Of a stretch of DNA of 64,000 nt, positions 17,165 to 25,807 are shown one piece after another. Source of the stretch: an uncultured Pelagibacteraceae bacterium (lineage in GTDB: Bacteria; Pseudomonadota; Alphaproteobacteria; Pelagibacterales; Pelagibacteraceae); assembly GCA_902590505.1 (NCBI GenBank), contig CACIWZ010000002.1, forward strand, positions 1-64,000, written 5' to 3'. Made by a program: the position numbers and the translations under genes. The notes beneath the pieces are model-generated. The model did no database searches. It was not told the origin of the DNA and saw only the letters and a program-made list of their open reading frames with translations. Positions within the stretch are counted from its first letter, which is position 1, and the number at the start of each line of letters is the position of its first letter.

Positions 17165-17734
17165 TTGAAAGAATTGATAATAGCTGGCGTAGACGAAGTA
17201 GGTAGAGGTTGCCTTGCAGGTCCAGTAGTTTCTGCTGCTGTTGTACTTAAGAAAAGTATAAACTTAAATCTTTTAAAGGACTCAAAAAAAATATCATTTA
17301 ATAAAAGAAAGGAAATTTCTGAGCATATTAAGAAAAATTCTTATTATGCACTGGGAATTGCCTCTGTCGAAGAAATCTTAAATTTAAACATTTTACAAGC
17401 ATCTTTACTATCTATGAAGAGAGCAATTTTAAAGCTTGAAATAAAACCAGGTTTAACCTTAATAGACGGGAATTTTGCTCCAAAGGGTCTAAAAAATTAT
17501 AAAACAATTATAAATGGAGATGAAAAAATTAAAGTCATAAGTGCAGCCTCAATTATTGCAAAAGTTTACCGAGATAGATTCATGATAAGATTATCTAAAA
17601 AATTTTCTAATTATGCCTGGGATAGAAATTTTGGATATGGCACTAAAGCTCATTTTGAAGGTTTAAAAAAATATGGTGTTACCTCACACCATAGAAAAGG
17701 TTTTAAACCGATACACAAGATATTGTCGAGTTAA
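17165..17734 (+). CDS. rnhB: Ribonuclease HII
   Basis: Cleaves RNA in RNA:DNA hybrids and removes misincorporated ribonucleotides. In 189 residues it has GVDEVGRGCLAGPVVSAAVV (catalytic Asp-Glu), TLIDGNFAP, and ISAASIIAKVYRDRFM, followed by GYGTKAH and HHRKGFKP. It starts at a TTG immediately after the upstream stop codon. No ATG occurs before the first catalytic motif, so TTG is the only reasonable start. It sits between a uracil glycosylase and ccrM, giving a small DNA-maintenance cluster. Confidence 0.96.
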   Translation: MKELIIAGVDEVGRGCLAGPVVSAAVVLKKSINLNLLKDSKKISFNKRKEISEHIKKNSYYALGIASVEEILNLNILQASLLSMKRAILKLEIKPGLTLIDGNFAPKGLKNYKTIINGDEKIKVISAASIIAKVYRDRFMIRLSKKFSNYAWDRNFGYGTKAHFEGLKKYGVTSHHRKGFKPIHKILSS

Positions 17735-17812
17735 GAATCTCAAACACAAAAAGACTCATTTTTTTTCTTAAATCGTTTGACCCTTGATTCAATTTAAAGT
17801 TGAATCAAGAAA
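17735..17812 (+). promoter_or_regulatory. ccrM leader with four GANTC sites and an inverted repeat
   Basis: This 78-base gap holds four copies of GANTC, the target of CcrM: 17735-17739, 17753-17757, 17786-17790 and 17802-17806. The last two lie in the arms of a perfect 10-bp inverted repeat (CTTGATTCAA at 17783-17792, TTGAATCAAG at 17800-17809) that ends 3 bases before the ccrM ATG. TTGACC (17777-17782) and TTGAAT (17800-17805) with a 17-base spacer could be a promoter that initiates close to the ATG. This layout suggests methylation-sensitive autoregulation, which is an inference. Confidence 0.6.
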
Positions 17813-18886
17813 ATGTTAAAATTTTCTAACAAAATTATTAATGGTGATTGTTTAAAGGAACTTAAAAAAATTCCAGACAAAACTTTTGATTTAGTTTTTG
17901 CTGATCCACCTTACAACATGCAAATTGGTGAAAAATTAACACGTCCAGATTCTAGCAAAGTAAATGGTGTTAATGACAAATGGGATCAATTTAATAGTTT
18001 CAAACATTACGATGAATTTTGTAAATCTTGGTTAACAGAATGCAAAAGAGTTTTAAAGGATAATGGATCTATTTGGGTAATAGGCTCTTATCATAATATT
18101 TTTCGATTAGGATATCATTTACAAAATTTAGGTTATTGGTTGCTTAACGATGTTATTTGGAGAAAAAATAATCCAATGCCAAATTTTAGAGGAACAAGAT
18201 TTACTAATGCACACGAGACCCTTATTTGGGCATCAAAGACTAAAAAATCTAGATATACTTTTAATTATCAATCTCTCAAGTGTTTAAATGATGATTTGCA
18301 GATGAGATCGGACTGGATATTGCCTATTTGTAATGGAAAAGAGAGACTAAAGAAAAATGGAAAAAAAATACATTCTACGCAAAAGCCAGAAGCTCTTCTT
18401 CATAGAATTGTATTAGCAACTACTAATAAAGGTGACGCTGTTTTTGATCCTTTTTTAGGCACAGGAACCACTGCTGTCGTATCTAAAAAATTAGGTAGAA
18501 ATTATTATGGGATTGAAAAAGATAAAAAATATTTCGAAGCAGCTAAAAAAAGAATTAACAAGACCGAAACAATAGCTGATGACTACCTAGATACTATTGA
18601 AAATAATAAATCAAAGCCTAGAATACCTTTTGGTTCACTTGTAGAATTAGGAATAATTAAACCTGGAACATCTTTGTTTGATCAAAAGAAAAAGATTAAT
18701 GCAAAAATAATGGTCGATGGAAGTATAAAATATAAGGATACAGAGGGATCAATACATAAAATCGCAGCAAAAATAATGGGGGCAGAAAGTTATAATGGTT
18801 GGACTTATTGGCATTATAATTTAAACGGATCGACTGTGCTGATTGATAATTTAAGGCAAAAATTTATTGCGGGCAAACAAATTTAA
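17813..18886 (+). CDS. ccrM: CcrM-type DNA adenine-N6 methyltransferase (GANTC)
   Basis: Beta-class DNA methyltransferase that methylates adenine in GANTC and times cell-cycle transcription in alphaproteobacteria. The 357-residue length equals that of known CcrM proteins. Seen: the catalytic DPPY motif in LVFADPPYNMQI (about residues 28-39), the target-recognition region, then HSTQKPEALLHRIV and the SAM motif DPFLGTGTTAVV. The C-terminal ~85 residues form the CcrM extension (IPFGSLVELGIIKPGTSL ... GSIHKIAAKIMG). The leader holds four GANTC sites. The 3' end overlaps the next convergent gene by 4 bases. Confidence 0.95.
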   Translation: MLKFSNKIINGDCLKELKKIPDKTFDLVFADPPYNMQIGEKLTRPDSSKVNGVNDKWDQFNSFKHYDEFCKSWLTECKRVLKDNGSIWVIGSYHNIFRLGYHLQNLGYWLLNDVIWRKNNPMPNFRGTRFTNAHETLIWASKTKKSRYTFNYQSLKCLNDDLQMRSDWILPICNGKERLKKNGKKIHSTQKPEALLHRIVLATTNKGDAVFDPFLGTGTTAVVSKKLGRNYYGIEKDKKYFEAAKKRINKTETIADDYLDTIENNKSKPRIPFGSLVELGIIKPGTSLFDQKKKINAKIMVDGSIKYKDTEGSIHKIAAKIMGAESYNGWTYWHYNLNGSTVLIDNLRQKFIAGKQI

Positions 18887-20013
18887 TTTTTATAAACTAT
18901 TCCTAAATAAGAATTAACAAAGCTTTTTCTTTTAACAAGAAACTTCATGAAAAAGTTTCTTAATGTTTGCATAATTGAGCTAGAAAAATGGAAAGCAAAA
19001 AAATTAATATTCGATCTTCTCTTTACTATCTTTGCTCTTCTTGATCTCTCTTTAAAATAAATATTTTGAATTTCTGCTTTATCGTCTTTGATTAAATTAA
19101 ATAACTCGTAGGCACTCTCTATCGATTGCCCTGCGCCTTGAGCTAAAGTTGGTAGAAATCCATTAAAAGCATCTCCAATATAAAAAACTTTGCTGTTTGT
19201 AGACGGAAGTATTTTAGGTGTAAAATATAAAGGCCAAGATCTTAAATCTCCTTCAAAAACTTTTTCTAAATTAGAATTTTGAGTGACAACTTTATTAACC
19301 AATGTTTTAATATTATCTGGATCGTACTTTTTATCTCTTATAATACAGACAAGATTAAGCTCTTTATTTTGATTTACCGGATAAATCACAATATGGCAAT
19401 TTTTTCCCATCATGAGACTTATTTTTTCCTCATCAATATTCAACTCAGATTTTGTTTTAAGTATTATTCGTAAAGCTACAGCTTTTTTAAATTTCGGTTC
19501 ATTTTTTTTCTTTTCAAAAAAGGATCTTGTATTTGAGAAAATACCATCAGCTCCTACAACTATGTCGACAAGATCATTAGTGTTATCTTCAAATTTAATT
19601 AGCACTTTACCTTTAAGTTCAGAAACCTCTTTTATTTTCTTTCCAAATCTAAGGTGTTGCGTATAAATATCATCTTTCAAAAACTCTATTAAAGTTGATC
19701 TTTGAAGTGTCGTATATTTGTTCTGTTCAGTATTAAATTGTGTCAAATCTAAATCGCAAATTTTTTTATTTTGGATATTGTAAAAGTCGACCCCTTTAGG
19801 GTGAAATATTTTCTTATCGTTTATTTTACTAAATCCAATTTTATTTAAAATTTTTATACTATTTGTTGAAAGTTGAATTCCATACCCATCATCAAGTGAT
19901 AAACTTTCCAGTTTTTCATACAACATAAATTCATGATTTGATTCTTTCTTTATTAAATTAGCAAGCGTTAAACCTGCTATACCCGAGCCGATAATTGCTA
20001 TTTTTTTTTTCAT
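18883..20013 (-). CDS. FAD-dependent aromatic-type monooxygenase
   Basis: 376-residue flavoprotein of the FAD_binding_3 (PHBH/salicylate hydroxylase/UbiH) superfamily. Seen: the Rossmann start KIAIIGSGIAGLTLANLI, the mid-protein DIVVGADGIFSNTR, and the second FAD motif FYIGDAFNGFLPTLAQGAGQSIESA. The GDA motif lacks the His usual in GDAAH. The substrate is not evident. A ubiquinone-ring hydroxylase is possible, given that ubiK is also in the window, but the QGAGQSIE form looks more like salicylate-hydroxylase-type enzymes. It abuts mutY with a 1-base overlap. Confidence 0.8.
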   Translation of the reverse strand: MKKKIAIIGSGIAGLTLANLIKKESNHEFMLYEKLESLSLDDGYGIQLSTNSIKILNKIGFSKINDKKIFHPKGVDFYNIQNKKICDLDLTQFNTEQNKYTTLQRSTLIEFLKDDIYTQHLRFGKKIKEVSELKGKVLIKFEDNTNDLVDIVVGADGIFSNTRSFFEKKKNEPKFKKAVALRIILKTKSELNIDEEKISLMMGKNCHIVIYPVNQNKELNLVCIIRDKKYDPDNIKTLVNKVVTQNSNLEKVFEGDLRSWPLYFTPKILPSTNSKVFYIGDAFNGFLPTLAQGAGQSIESAYELFNLIKDDKAEIQNIYFKERSRRAKIVKRRSNINFFAFHFSSSIMQTLRNFFMKFLVKRKSFVNSYLGIVYKN

Positions 20014-21014
20014 TAAAATAAAGTTGATACTTGCCTAAATATTCTTTTTGTAAAACTTGGAATGAATTCTTTATTTTCTTTTAAAGAATACCAATTAAAC
20101 GTACGCGGAATTTTTTTTGAAAATTTATAATATAAATTTATATTTAGTTTCAGGTTCGAAATCGAATTTTTGTAATTTTTAAGAAATATCCAATTTTGAT
20201 TATTTGAGATATTATTAGTCTCCTTTATTTCAGGTATGTTAAAGTCTTTCAAAAAGCTAATTTGATTATTTTTCGTTAATGCAATTTGTTTTTTTGTATT
20301 GATATAACAAAAAATATCATAGTTTTTACTTTTAATCATTTTGTTTTTTATATTCTTAATTTTCTTACTAGATTTAAAATACTTACATGTTTTATTCAAA
20401 CAACACGTAAGACAGTTTGGGTCTTTTGGTTTACATATTAATGCGCCAAATTCCATCAAAGCCTCGACAAAATCATCATTTCGTTTCGTAATAAAGAATT
20501 TTTTTTTATTTTTTTCAATAAATTTATCGAAATTTATTTTATTTTCTTCAATATTTAAATTTCTTGAGAATACCCTTCTTACATTTCCATCAACTGCTAT
20601 TCTTGGTTCATTATAAACTAATCCTAATAATGCATTTGCGGTATAGTCCCCTATTCCTGGAAGTTTTTTTATTTCAATTATTGATCTTGGTAATCTAGAT
20701 TTATAATTTTGTACCAAAATTTTAGAACATGCCAAAAGATTTCTTGCTCTTCTATAATAACCAAGTCCTTCCCACATTTTTAAGATTTCTCTCTCATTGC
20801 TTTTTGATAAAGCTTTAATCGTTTTAAATTTTTTCGTGAATTTATTGAAATAAGGAATAACGGTTTTTACTTGAGTTTGCTGCAACATAAACTCACTTAA
20901 AAGCCTATAATACAGCTTTTTAGGTGATTTTTTGCCAACACGCCAAGGCAGTTTCCTTTTGCTATTATCGTACCAAGCTAAAATTTTTTTTGGTAAAGTC
21001 TTGTCAATATGCAT
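20013..21014 (-). CDS. mutY: A/G-specific adenine glycosylase
   Basis: Removes adenine mispaired with 8-oxoguanine. The 333-residue protein has the N-terminal WYDNSKRKLPWR, EFMLQQTQVKTVIPYF, the helix-hairpin-helix KKLPGIGDYTANALLG with the catalytic Asp in AVDGNVRRVFSR, and the four-Cys 4Fe-4S site CKPKDPNCLTCCLNKTC (C-x6-C-x2-C-x5-C). The C-terminal MutT-like domain is short and poorly conserved. The ATG shares the palindrome ATGCAT with the divergent DUF721 gene. Confidence 0.95.
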   Translation of the reverse strand: MHIDKTLPKKILAWYDNSKRKLPWRVGKKSPKKLYYRLLSEFMLQQTQVKTVIPYFNKFTKKFKTIKALSKSNEREILKMWEGLGYYRRARNLLACSKILVQNYKSRLPRSIIEIKKLPGIGDYTANALLGLVYNEPRIAVDGNVRRVFSRNLNIEENKINFDKFIEKNKKKFFITKRNDDFVEALMEFGALICKPKDPNCLTCCLNKTCKYFKSSKKIKNIKNKMIKSKNYDIFCYINTKKQIALTKNNQISFLKDFNIPEIKETNNISNNQNWIFLKNYKNSISNLKLNINLYYKFSKKIPRTFNWYSLKENKEFIPSFTKRIFRQVSTLF

Positions 21015-21494
21015 AATAAAAATAATAATAAATCGTCAACTTTCATGCAAGGACTTCGTCCCTTTTCAAATTCTATTCCAAAAACTTTAAAAAAACATTT
21101 AAAAAAAAATGGATATAACTACTCAAATATAGTTGATAACTGGACCCGTATGGTTAGTAAAAAAATTTCTGATGCATGTTATCCGGTCACTGTGAAAATG
21201 GGAAAAGAAATGAAAGATAGCACTTTGGTTTTGAACGTCATACACGGTAAAGAACTTGAGGTTGAATATGAAAAAAACCAAATTATCGATAAAATTAATA
21301 GTTTTTTTGGCTATAAATATATTAGTAACGTGACATTAAAAACTGTTCGAGATAAAGTGGTAAAAAATCGTAAAAGTTTTCCAAAACTAAAAAATATTAA
21401 TAAAATTGAGGAAAAAATAAATAAAGTAAATGACAATCAGTTAAAAGGGTCTTTAAATAGTTTATTGAAAGCTTACAATGAGAGAAATAGGTAG
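21009..21494 (+). CDS. DUF721 protein, DciA-like
   Basis: 161-residue protein of the DUF721 family, which includes DciA, the ancestral loader of the DnaB replicative helicase. The recognisable stretch is GLRPFSNSIPKTLKKHLKKNG followed by VDNWTRMVSKKISDACYPV and TLVLNVIHGKELEVEYEKN. Its place between mutY and a DsbA-like gene next to smc is the standard alphaproteobacterial neighbourhood. The first ATG overlaps the mutY ATG head to head. The ATG at 21045 (MQGLRPF) is an alternative that would leave a short gap. The helicase-loading role is inferred from family. Confidence 0.82.
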   Translation: MHNKNNNKSSTFMQGLRPFSNSIPKTLKKHLKKNGYNYSNIVDNWTRMVSKKISDACYPVTVKMGKEMKDSTLVLNVIHGKELEVEYEKNQIIDKINSFFGYKYISNVTLKTVRDKVVKNRKSFPKLKNINKIEEKINKVNDNQLKGSLNSLLKAYNERNR

Positions 21495-22071
21495 ATACAT
21501 TCTAAAAATATCATTTTTATTTGTAATCATATTTTCAACTAACGCTGAAGGTAAAGTTCTAAGTATTGGTAATCCTGATGCTAAAGTCGTCGTTAAAGTT
21601 TTTTCATCTTTGACTTGTCCACATTGTGCAAATTTTCATGCTGAAATATTCGATAATTTAAAAGACGATTTTATCGATAAAGGTTTAGTAAGATTTGAAC
21701 ACCATGCATTCCCGTTAGATTTAGCAGCATTGAATGCTGAGATAGTGGTTAGGTGTCATAATGATAATAAGAAAAAATTTGAGCTATTGGGTAAATACTA
21801 TAAAGAACAAAAAAAATGGGCAGTCGGATCAGACATTAATAAAATAAATGAATTATTAAAAAAAGTTGGGGTAGAAATTGATTTTGAAATTGAAAAAATG
21901 GATAATTGTTTAAAGAATGACAAAGCACAAGATGAAATTTTAAATCAAAGAATTAATGCTCAAAATAAATATAAAATAGAGTCTACTCCAACTATTATTA
22001 TCAATGAAAAAAAATACACTGGTAAAGTTAATTATAATCAATTTAAAAAAGCTATAGAAAAAAAACTTTAG
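21478..22071 (+). CDS. DsbA-family thiol:disulfide oxidoreductase
   Basis: 197-residue periplasmic thioredoxin-fold protein. It has an N-terminal signal peptide (ISFLFVIIFSTNAEG), the active site SSLTCPHCANFHAEIF with the CPHC redox pair, a helical insertion, and the cis-Pro region ESTPTIIINEKKYTG. It overlaps the DUF721 gene by 17 bases and is immediately followed by smc (TAG-ATG). Related alphaproteobacterial proteins act as a DsbA or a DsbG/BdbD-like oxidant or isomerase; which applies here cannot be told. Confidence 0.92.
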   Translation: MREIGRYILKISFLFVIIFSTNAEGKVLSIGNPDAKVVVKVFSSLTCPHCANFHAEIFDNLKDDFIDKGLVRFEHHAFPLDLAALNAEIVVRCHNDNKKKFELLGKYYKEQKKWAVGSDINKINELLKKVGVEIDFEIEKMDNCLKNDKAQDEILNQRINAQNKYKIESTPTIIINEKKYTGKVNYNQFKKAIEKKL

Positions 22072-24516
22072 ATGAAATTTAAAAATTTAGAAATGACAGG
22101 CTTTAAATCTTTTTCGGAAAAGACAACTGTTTTGATTGAAAAAGGGTTAACTGGCATAGTTGGGCCGAATGGCTGTGGAAAATCCAACATTGTTGAAGCA
22201 TTAAGATGGTGTATGGGAGAAAATTCTGCAAAGAGTATGAGGGGCTCTGGGATGGAAGATGTAATATTTTCTGGAACTTCTAATCTTCCTTCAAAGAATA
22301 TTTCAGAAGTAAAAATATTATTAGACAATTTAGAAAAAAGTGGTCCAGTTCAATATAAAGAATTTGAAGAAATATCAATTAAAAGGAAAATTGAAAAAGA
22401 TAAAGGTTCAAAATATTACATAAACGACAAAGAAGTTAGGGCAAGAGACGTTCAAACTTTTTTTGCTGACCTCTCAACGGGTGCTCATTCACCTTCTCTT
22501 ATTAGCCAAGGTAGAATAGGTCAACTAGTAACTTCTAAACCAATTGAAAGAAAAACAATTCTTGAAGAGGCAGCAGGTATTTCTGGTATTCACGCTAGAA
22601 GACAAGAGGCAGAAACGAGATTAAATGCAGCTGAAAATAATCTAAAGAGAGCAGATGAGTTAAAGAGACAACAACAAAAACAGCTTGATAACTTAAAAAA
22701 GCAAGCAGAAGAAGCTACCAGATATAAAGAAATTTCTAAAGAGATTAAAAAAATAGAAGCTGGGTTATATTTTTTAAAAATTAAAGAAATAGAAAAGGAT
22801 AAAAAACAAATTTCAGAAAAATTAAGTGAGCTCGATGATGAGATAAGCGCTATTAATATTGATTTTAATCATAACAACACTTTACTAGATGAAGAAAATA
22901 AAAAGCTTGCTCCTTTAAGAGACAAAAAAATGGAAAGTGCTGCAGCTCTTCAAAAAATAAATTTAGATATAAAAAATCTTGTCGGAGAGGAAACTAGAGT
23001 TAAGGCTCTTCAAGAAAAACTTGAAAAATCATTCAAAACAGTAAACTCTGATTTAGAACGTGAAAAGAGTATATCTCTTGATGCGGATCTTAATGAGAAA
23101 AGGATATCAAAGGAAAAAGAAGATTTATTAAATACTGAAAATAAACTTTTGGAAGTTGAAACTACTTCTTCAAAAGAGCTTCTTTCATCAAAATCACAGC
23201 TCAATCAATTACAAAATCAATTAGATTTAATGTTAGATCAAATTGAAGAAGATATAGATAAAGATATAAAACTTTCTAAAGAAACGTTTAAAAATCTAAA
23301 ACAACTTGTGAAGAAAATTACTCTTTCTCAAGAAGATTATGCTGAAAAATACGGGAAAAATAAATCTATAGAGAGTGACTCTATTAAAAGAAAAGAGAGG
23401 ATTAAAAATATAAGTATTGAGTTAGAAAATTGGAGAAATCTTAAAACAAATTCTGAGAAAATGATATCAGAATTAAATGATAGAAAAAACAAAATAGAAT
23501 TAGAGTTGGGTGATAATCAGAAAAATCCTGAGCGTATCGCTACATCAAAAGGTCAAAATTTACAAAATCTTGAAAATACCAAAAAAAGAAATCAAGAAAT
23601 TGAAATTGAATTGATAGAGGCTGAGAAAAAATACAATGCAATCAACGAAAATATAAGAGAAATTCAGGTTAAACTTACAGGACTTAAAGAAAACAAAGCT
23701 AGAAATGAAGCAACTATTGAAGGTATTGAAAATAGAAAAAAAGATTTATTATACTCAGTCAAAAATGATCTTAATATTGAGAGCGAATCATCTATCTTGG
23801 CTTTTTCAGATTTACATGAATTAGAAGGTGAAAGCTTGCCAACTATTCAAGAACAAATAGATAAAATTGAAAAAACAAAAAAAAAGAGAGACTCACTTGG
23901 TTCGGTTAATCTAAGAGCGGATGAAGAAACTAAAAAATATGAGACTGAAATTAAAAAGATGGAGGACGAAAGAGAAGATCTTTATTCGGCTATAGTAAAA
24001 CTAAAAACAAGCATAGATGAATTAAACCAAAAAGGTAGAGAGAGATTGCTTGATGCATACACTAAAGTTAATAGAAAATTTAATGAGGTTTACACAAAAC
24101 TTTTCAATGGAGGTACAGCTAAAATAGAATTAGTTGACTCAGATGATCCTCTTGAGGCAGGTTTAGAAATGTTTGTTTCTCCTCCTGGAAAAAGACTTCA
24201 ATCAATAACTTTGTTATCTGGAGGAGAACAAGCTTTAACTGCTTTGTCTCTTGTTTTCGCGGTATTTCTGGTAAATCCTTCACCGATATGCGTTTTAGAT
24301 GAAGTAGATGCGCCCTTGGACGATGCAAATGTTACAAGATTCTGTAATTTATTAGATGAGTTGACAAAAATTACCAATACAAAATTTATAATAATCACTC
24401 ACCATGCTCTAACAATGTCAAAAATGGATAGGCTTTATGGAGTTACTATGGCCGAACAAGGCGTTAGCCAACTAGTTTCAGTTGATTTACAAAGAGCGGA
24501 AGAGTTAGTAGCGTAA
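22072..24516 (+). CDS. smc: Short SMC chromosome-segregation ATPase without a visible hinge
   Basis: ABC-type ATPase of the SMC family, which organises and segregates the chromosome. The N-terminal head has Walker A GPNGCGKSNIVEALRW (about residues 31-46) and the Q-loop/Arg region SPSLISQGRIGQLV. The C-terminal head has the signature LLSGGEQALTALSL (from about 714) and Walker B CVLDEVDAPLDDAN. Both heads look functional. The total is 814 residues against roughly 1,150-1,200 for usual bacterial SMC. Residues ~170-690 are continuous charged coiled coil, with no glycine-rich hinge and no CxxC zinc hook; all four Cys lie in the heads. scpA and scpB are not in the window. Confidence 0.93.
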   Translation: MKFKNLEMTGFKSFSEKTTVLIEKGLTGIVGPNGCGKSNIVEALRWCMGENSAKSMRGSGMEDVIFSGTSNLPSKNISEVKILLDNLEKSGPVQYKEFEEISIKRKIEKDKGSKYYINDKEVRARDVQTFFADLSTGAHSPSLISQGRIGQLVTSKPIERKTILEEAAGISGIHARRQEAETRLNAAENNLKRADELKRQQQKQLDNLKKQAEEATRYKEISKEIKKIEAGLYFLKIKEIEKDKKQISEKLSELDDEISAINIDFNHNNTLLDEENKKLAPLRDKKMESAAALQKINLDIKNLVGEETRVKALQEKLEKSFKTVNSDLEREKSISLDADLNEKRISKEKEDLLNTENKLLEVETTSSKELLSSKSQLNQLQNQLDLMLDQIEEDIDKDIKLSKETFKNLKQLVKKITLSQEDYAEKYGKNKSIESDSIKRKERIKNISIELENWRNLKTNSEKMISELNDRKNKIELELGDNQKNPERIATSKGQNLQNLENTKKRNQEIEIELIEAEKKYNAINENIREIQVKLTGLKENKARNEATIEGIENRKKDLLYSVKNDLNIESESSILAFSDLHELEGESLPTIQEQIDKIEKTKKKRDSLGSVNLRADEETKKYETEIKKMEDEREDLYSAIVKLKTSIDELNQKGRERLLDAYTKVNRKFNEVYTKLFNGGTAKIELVDSDDPLEAGLEMFVSPPGKRLQSITLLSGGEQALTALSLVFAVFLVNPSPICVLDEVDAPLDDANVTRFCNLLDELTKITNTKFIIITHHALTMSKMDRLYGVTMAEQGVSQLVSVDLQRAEELVA

Positions 24517-24524
24517 TTACAATA

Positions 24525-24809
24525 ATGACAATTCCTGAAGACTTTAAAACTCGCCTAAAAATTGCAAAATCGAAAATAAAAAAAGAAGTACAGGACTTAG
24601 ATGAAAAAAAAGGTTCATTTATGGGTAACGCCTTTAAATTAGGCACAGAACTTGTTGCTGCAGTAGCAGTTGGGACAATAATTGGGTTTATTTTAGATAG
24701 CTGGTTTGATACTAAACCCTGGTTAATAATAACTTTCTTTTTTTTGGGAGCTGCTGCAGGCATATTAAATGTAATACGAGCTGCTAAAAGAATGCAGAAA
24801 GAGGATTAA
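24525..24809 (+). CDS. atpI: ATP synthase accessory subunit I
   Basis: 94-residue AtpI/AtpZ-like protein encoded first in the Fo operon. It aids c-ring assembly or cation supply. The N-terminal third is a charged helix. Two membrane helices follow (GTELVAAVAVGTIIGFIL with the conserved Gly-rich face, and WLIITFFFLGAAAGILNVI), ending with a basic tail. atpB follows after 8 bases. The small size and position are diagnostic, as sequence conservation in this family is low. Confidence 0.88.
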   Translation: MTIPEDFKTRLKIAKSKIKKEVQDLDEKKGSFMGNAFKLGTELVAAVAVGTIIGFILDSWFDTKPWLIITFFFLGAAAGILNVIRAAKRMQKED

Positions 24810-24817
24810 AGGTTTAT

Positions 24818-25552
24818 ATGGCAAGCAATCCAATGCAACAATTCACAGTCCATAAAATTGGACCAGAGATTAAAATCGCGGGAATAGATTTGTCTTTTAC
24901 TAACGCAAGTTTATTTATGATAATCAGCGCCTCTGTAATTCTATTGTTCCTTTTTTTAGGATCAAAAGAAAAAAATATTATTCCTAATAAAATTCAACTA
25001 ATAGCTGAAATGTTTTACACATTTGTAGCAAAAATGATAAGTGATACTGCAGGGTCTAAAGCTAAACCATATTTTCCTTTTATATTTAGTTTATTCATGT
25101 TTGTTTTGTTTTGTAACATGGTAGGAATGTTGCCTTATTCTTTTACAGTAACAAGTCACATAATAGTTACACTTATTATGGCTTTGTTCATTTTCATCGC
25201 TGTAACAATCATAGGTTTTTTAAAACATGGTTTCAAATATTTAAGTATTTTTGTTCCAAGTGGTGTTCCAGCAGTTCTGCTTCCATTGATCACTGTAATA
25301 GAAATTATTTCTTATTTAAGTAGGCCAGTAAGCTTATCTGTGCGTTTGTTTGCGAACATGATGGCTGGTCACACAATGTTAAAAGTATTCGGCGGATTTG
25401 TAGTAAGTTTAGGAGTATTAGGTGGATGGTTACCACTTAGTTTTTCAGTTGCGTTAACAGGTTTGGAAATTTTAGTAGCTTTTTTACAAGCTTATGTTTT
25501 TGCAATATTAACCTGCATTTATTTAAACGATGCATTAAATTTACACCATTAA
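24818..25552 (+). CDS. atpB: ATP synthase Fo subunit a
   Basis: Stator subunit that forms the two proton half-channels against the c-ring. The 244-residue protein has five to six membrane helices. The essential Arg is in RPVSLSVRLFANMMAGHTMLK, and the C-terminal helix GLEILVAFLQAYVFAILTCIYLNDAL is typical of proton-type enzymes. It lies in the order atpI-B-E-F'-F. The F1 genes are not in this window, as expected where Fo and F1 operons are separate. Confidence 0.98.
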   Translation: MASNPMQQFTVHKIGPEIKIAGIDLSFTNASLFMIISASVILLFLFLGSKEKNIIPNKIQLIAEMFYTFVAKMISDTAGSKAKPYFPFIFSLFMFVLFCNMVGMLPYSFTVTSHIIVTLIMALFIFIAVTIIGFLKHGFKYLSIFVPSGVPAVLLPLITVIEIISYLSRPVSLSVRLFANMMAGHTMLKVFGGFVVSLGVLGGWLPLSFSVALTGLEILVAFLQAYVFAILTCIYLNDALNLHH

Positions 25553-25558
25553 TTAACT

Positions 25559-25565
25559 AAGGAGG
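25559..25565 (+). promoter_or_regulatory. Strong Shine-Dalgarno of atpE
   Basis: AAGGAGG lies 4 bases before the atpE ATG. It is one of the best ribosome-binding sites in the window, where most genes have none. It fits the need to make about ten c subunits per complex from a polycistronic message. Confidence 0.85.
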
Positions 25566-25569
25566 AAAA

Positions 25570-25797
25570 ATGGAGTTAGAAGCGGCAAAAATGATTGGGG
25601 CAGGCCTTGCTGCAATCGCACTAGCTGGAGCTGGAGTAGGTATCGGAATTATTTTCGGTAACTATTTATCTGGAGCTATGAGAAATCCATCTGCAGCTCA
25701 AAAACAATTCCCTAACTTGTTATTAGGATTTGCTTTAGCAGAAGCAACTGGATTGTTTGGACTTGTAGTAGCTTTAATTATTTTATTTGCATTTTAG
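25570..25797 (+). CDS. atpE: ATP synthase Fo subunit c
   Basis: 75-residue proteolipid that forms the rotor ring. Two hydrophobic helices flank a polar loop. The first has the GAGVGIGIIFG glycine motif, the loop reads RNPSAAQKQFPN, and the second carries the proton-binding Glu in LLLGFALAEATGLFGLV. There is no sodium-type ligand pattern (no Gln/Ser-Thr set), so proton coupling is expected. It has a strong Shine-Dalgarno. Confidence 0.98.
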   Translation: MELEAAKMIGAGLAAIALAGAGVGIGIIFGNYLSGAMRNPSAAQKQFPNLLLGFALAEATGLFGLVVALIILFAF

Positions 25798-25807
25798 TAA
25801 ATTGAAT

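Noticed and set aside
17731-17812. CtrA-binding box (TTAA-N7-TTAA) upstream of ccrM
   Set aside because: TTAA occurs at 17731 and 17768, but neither has a second TTAA at the right spacing, so CtrA control cannot be supported from sequence.
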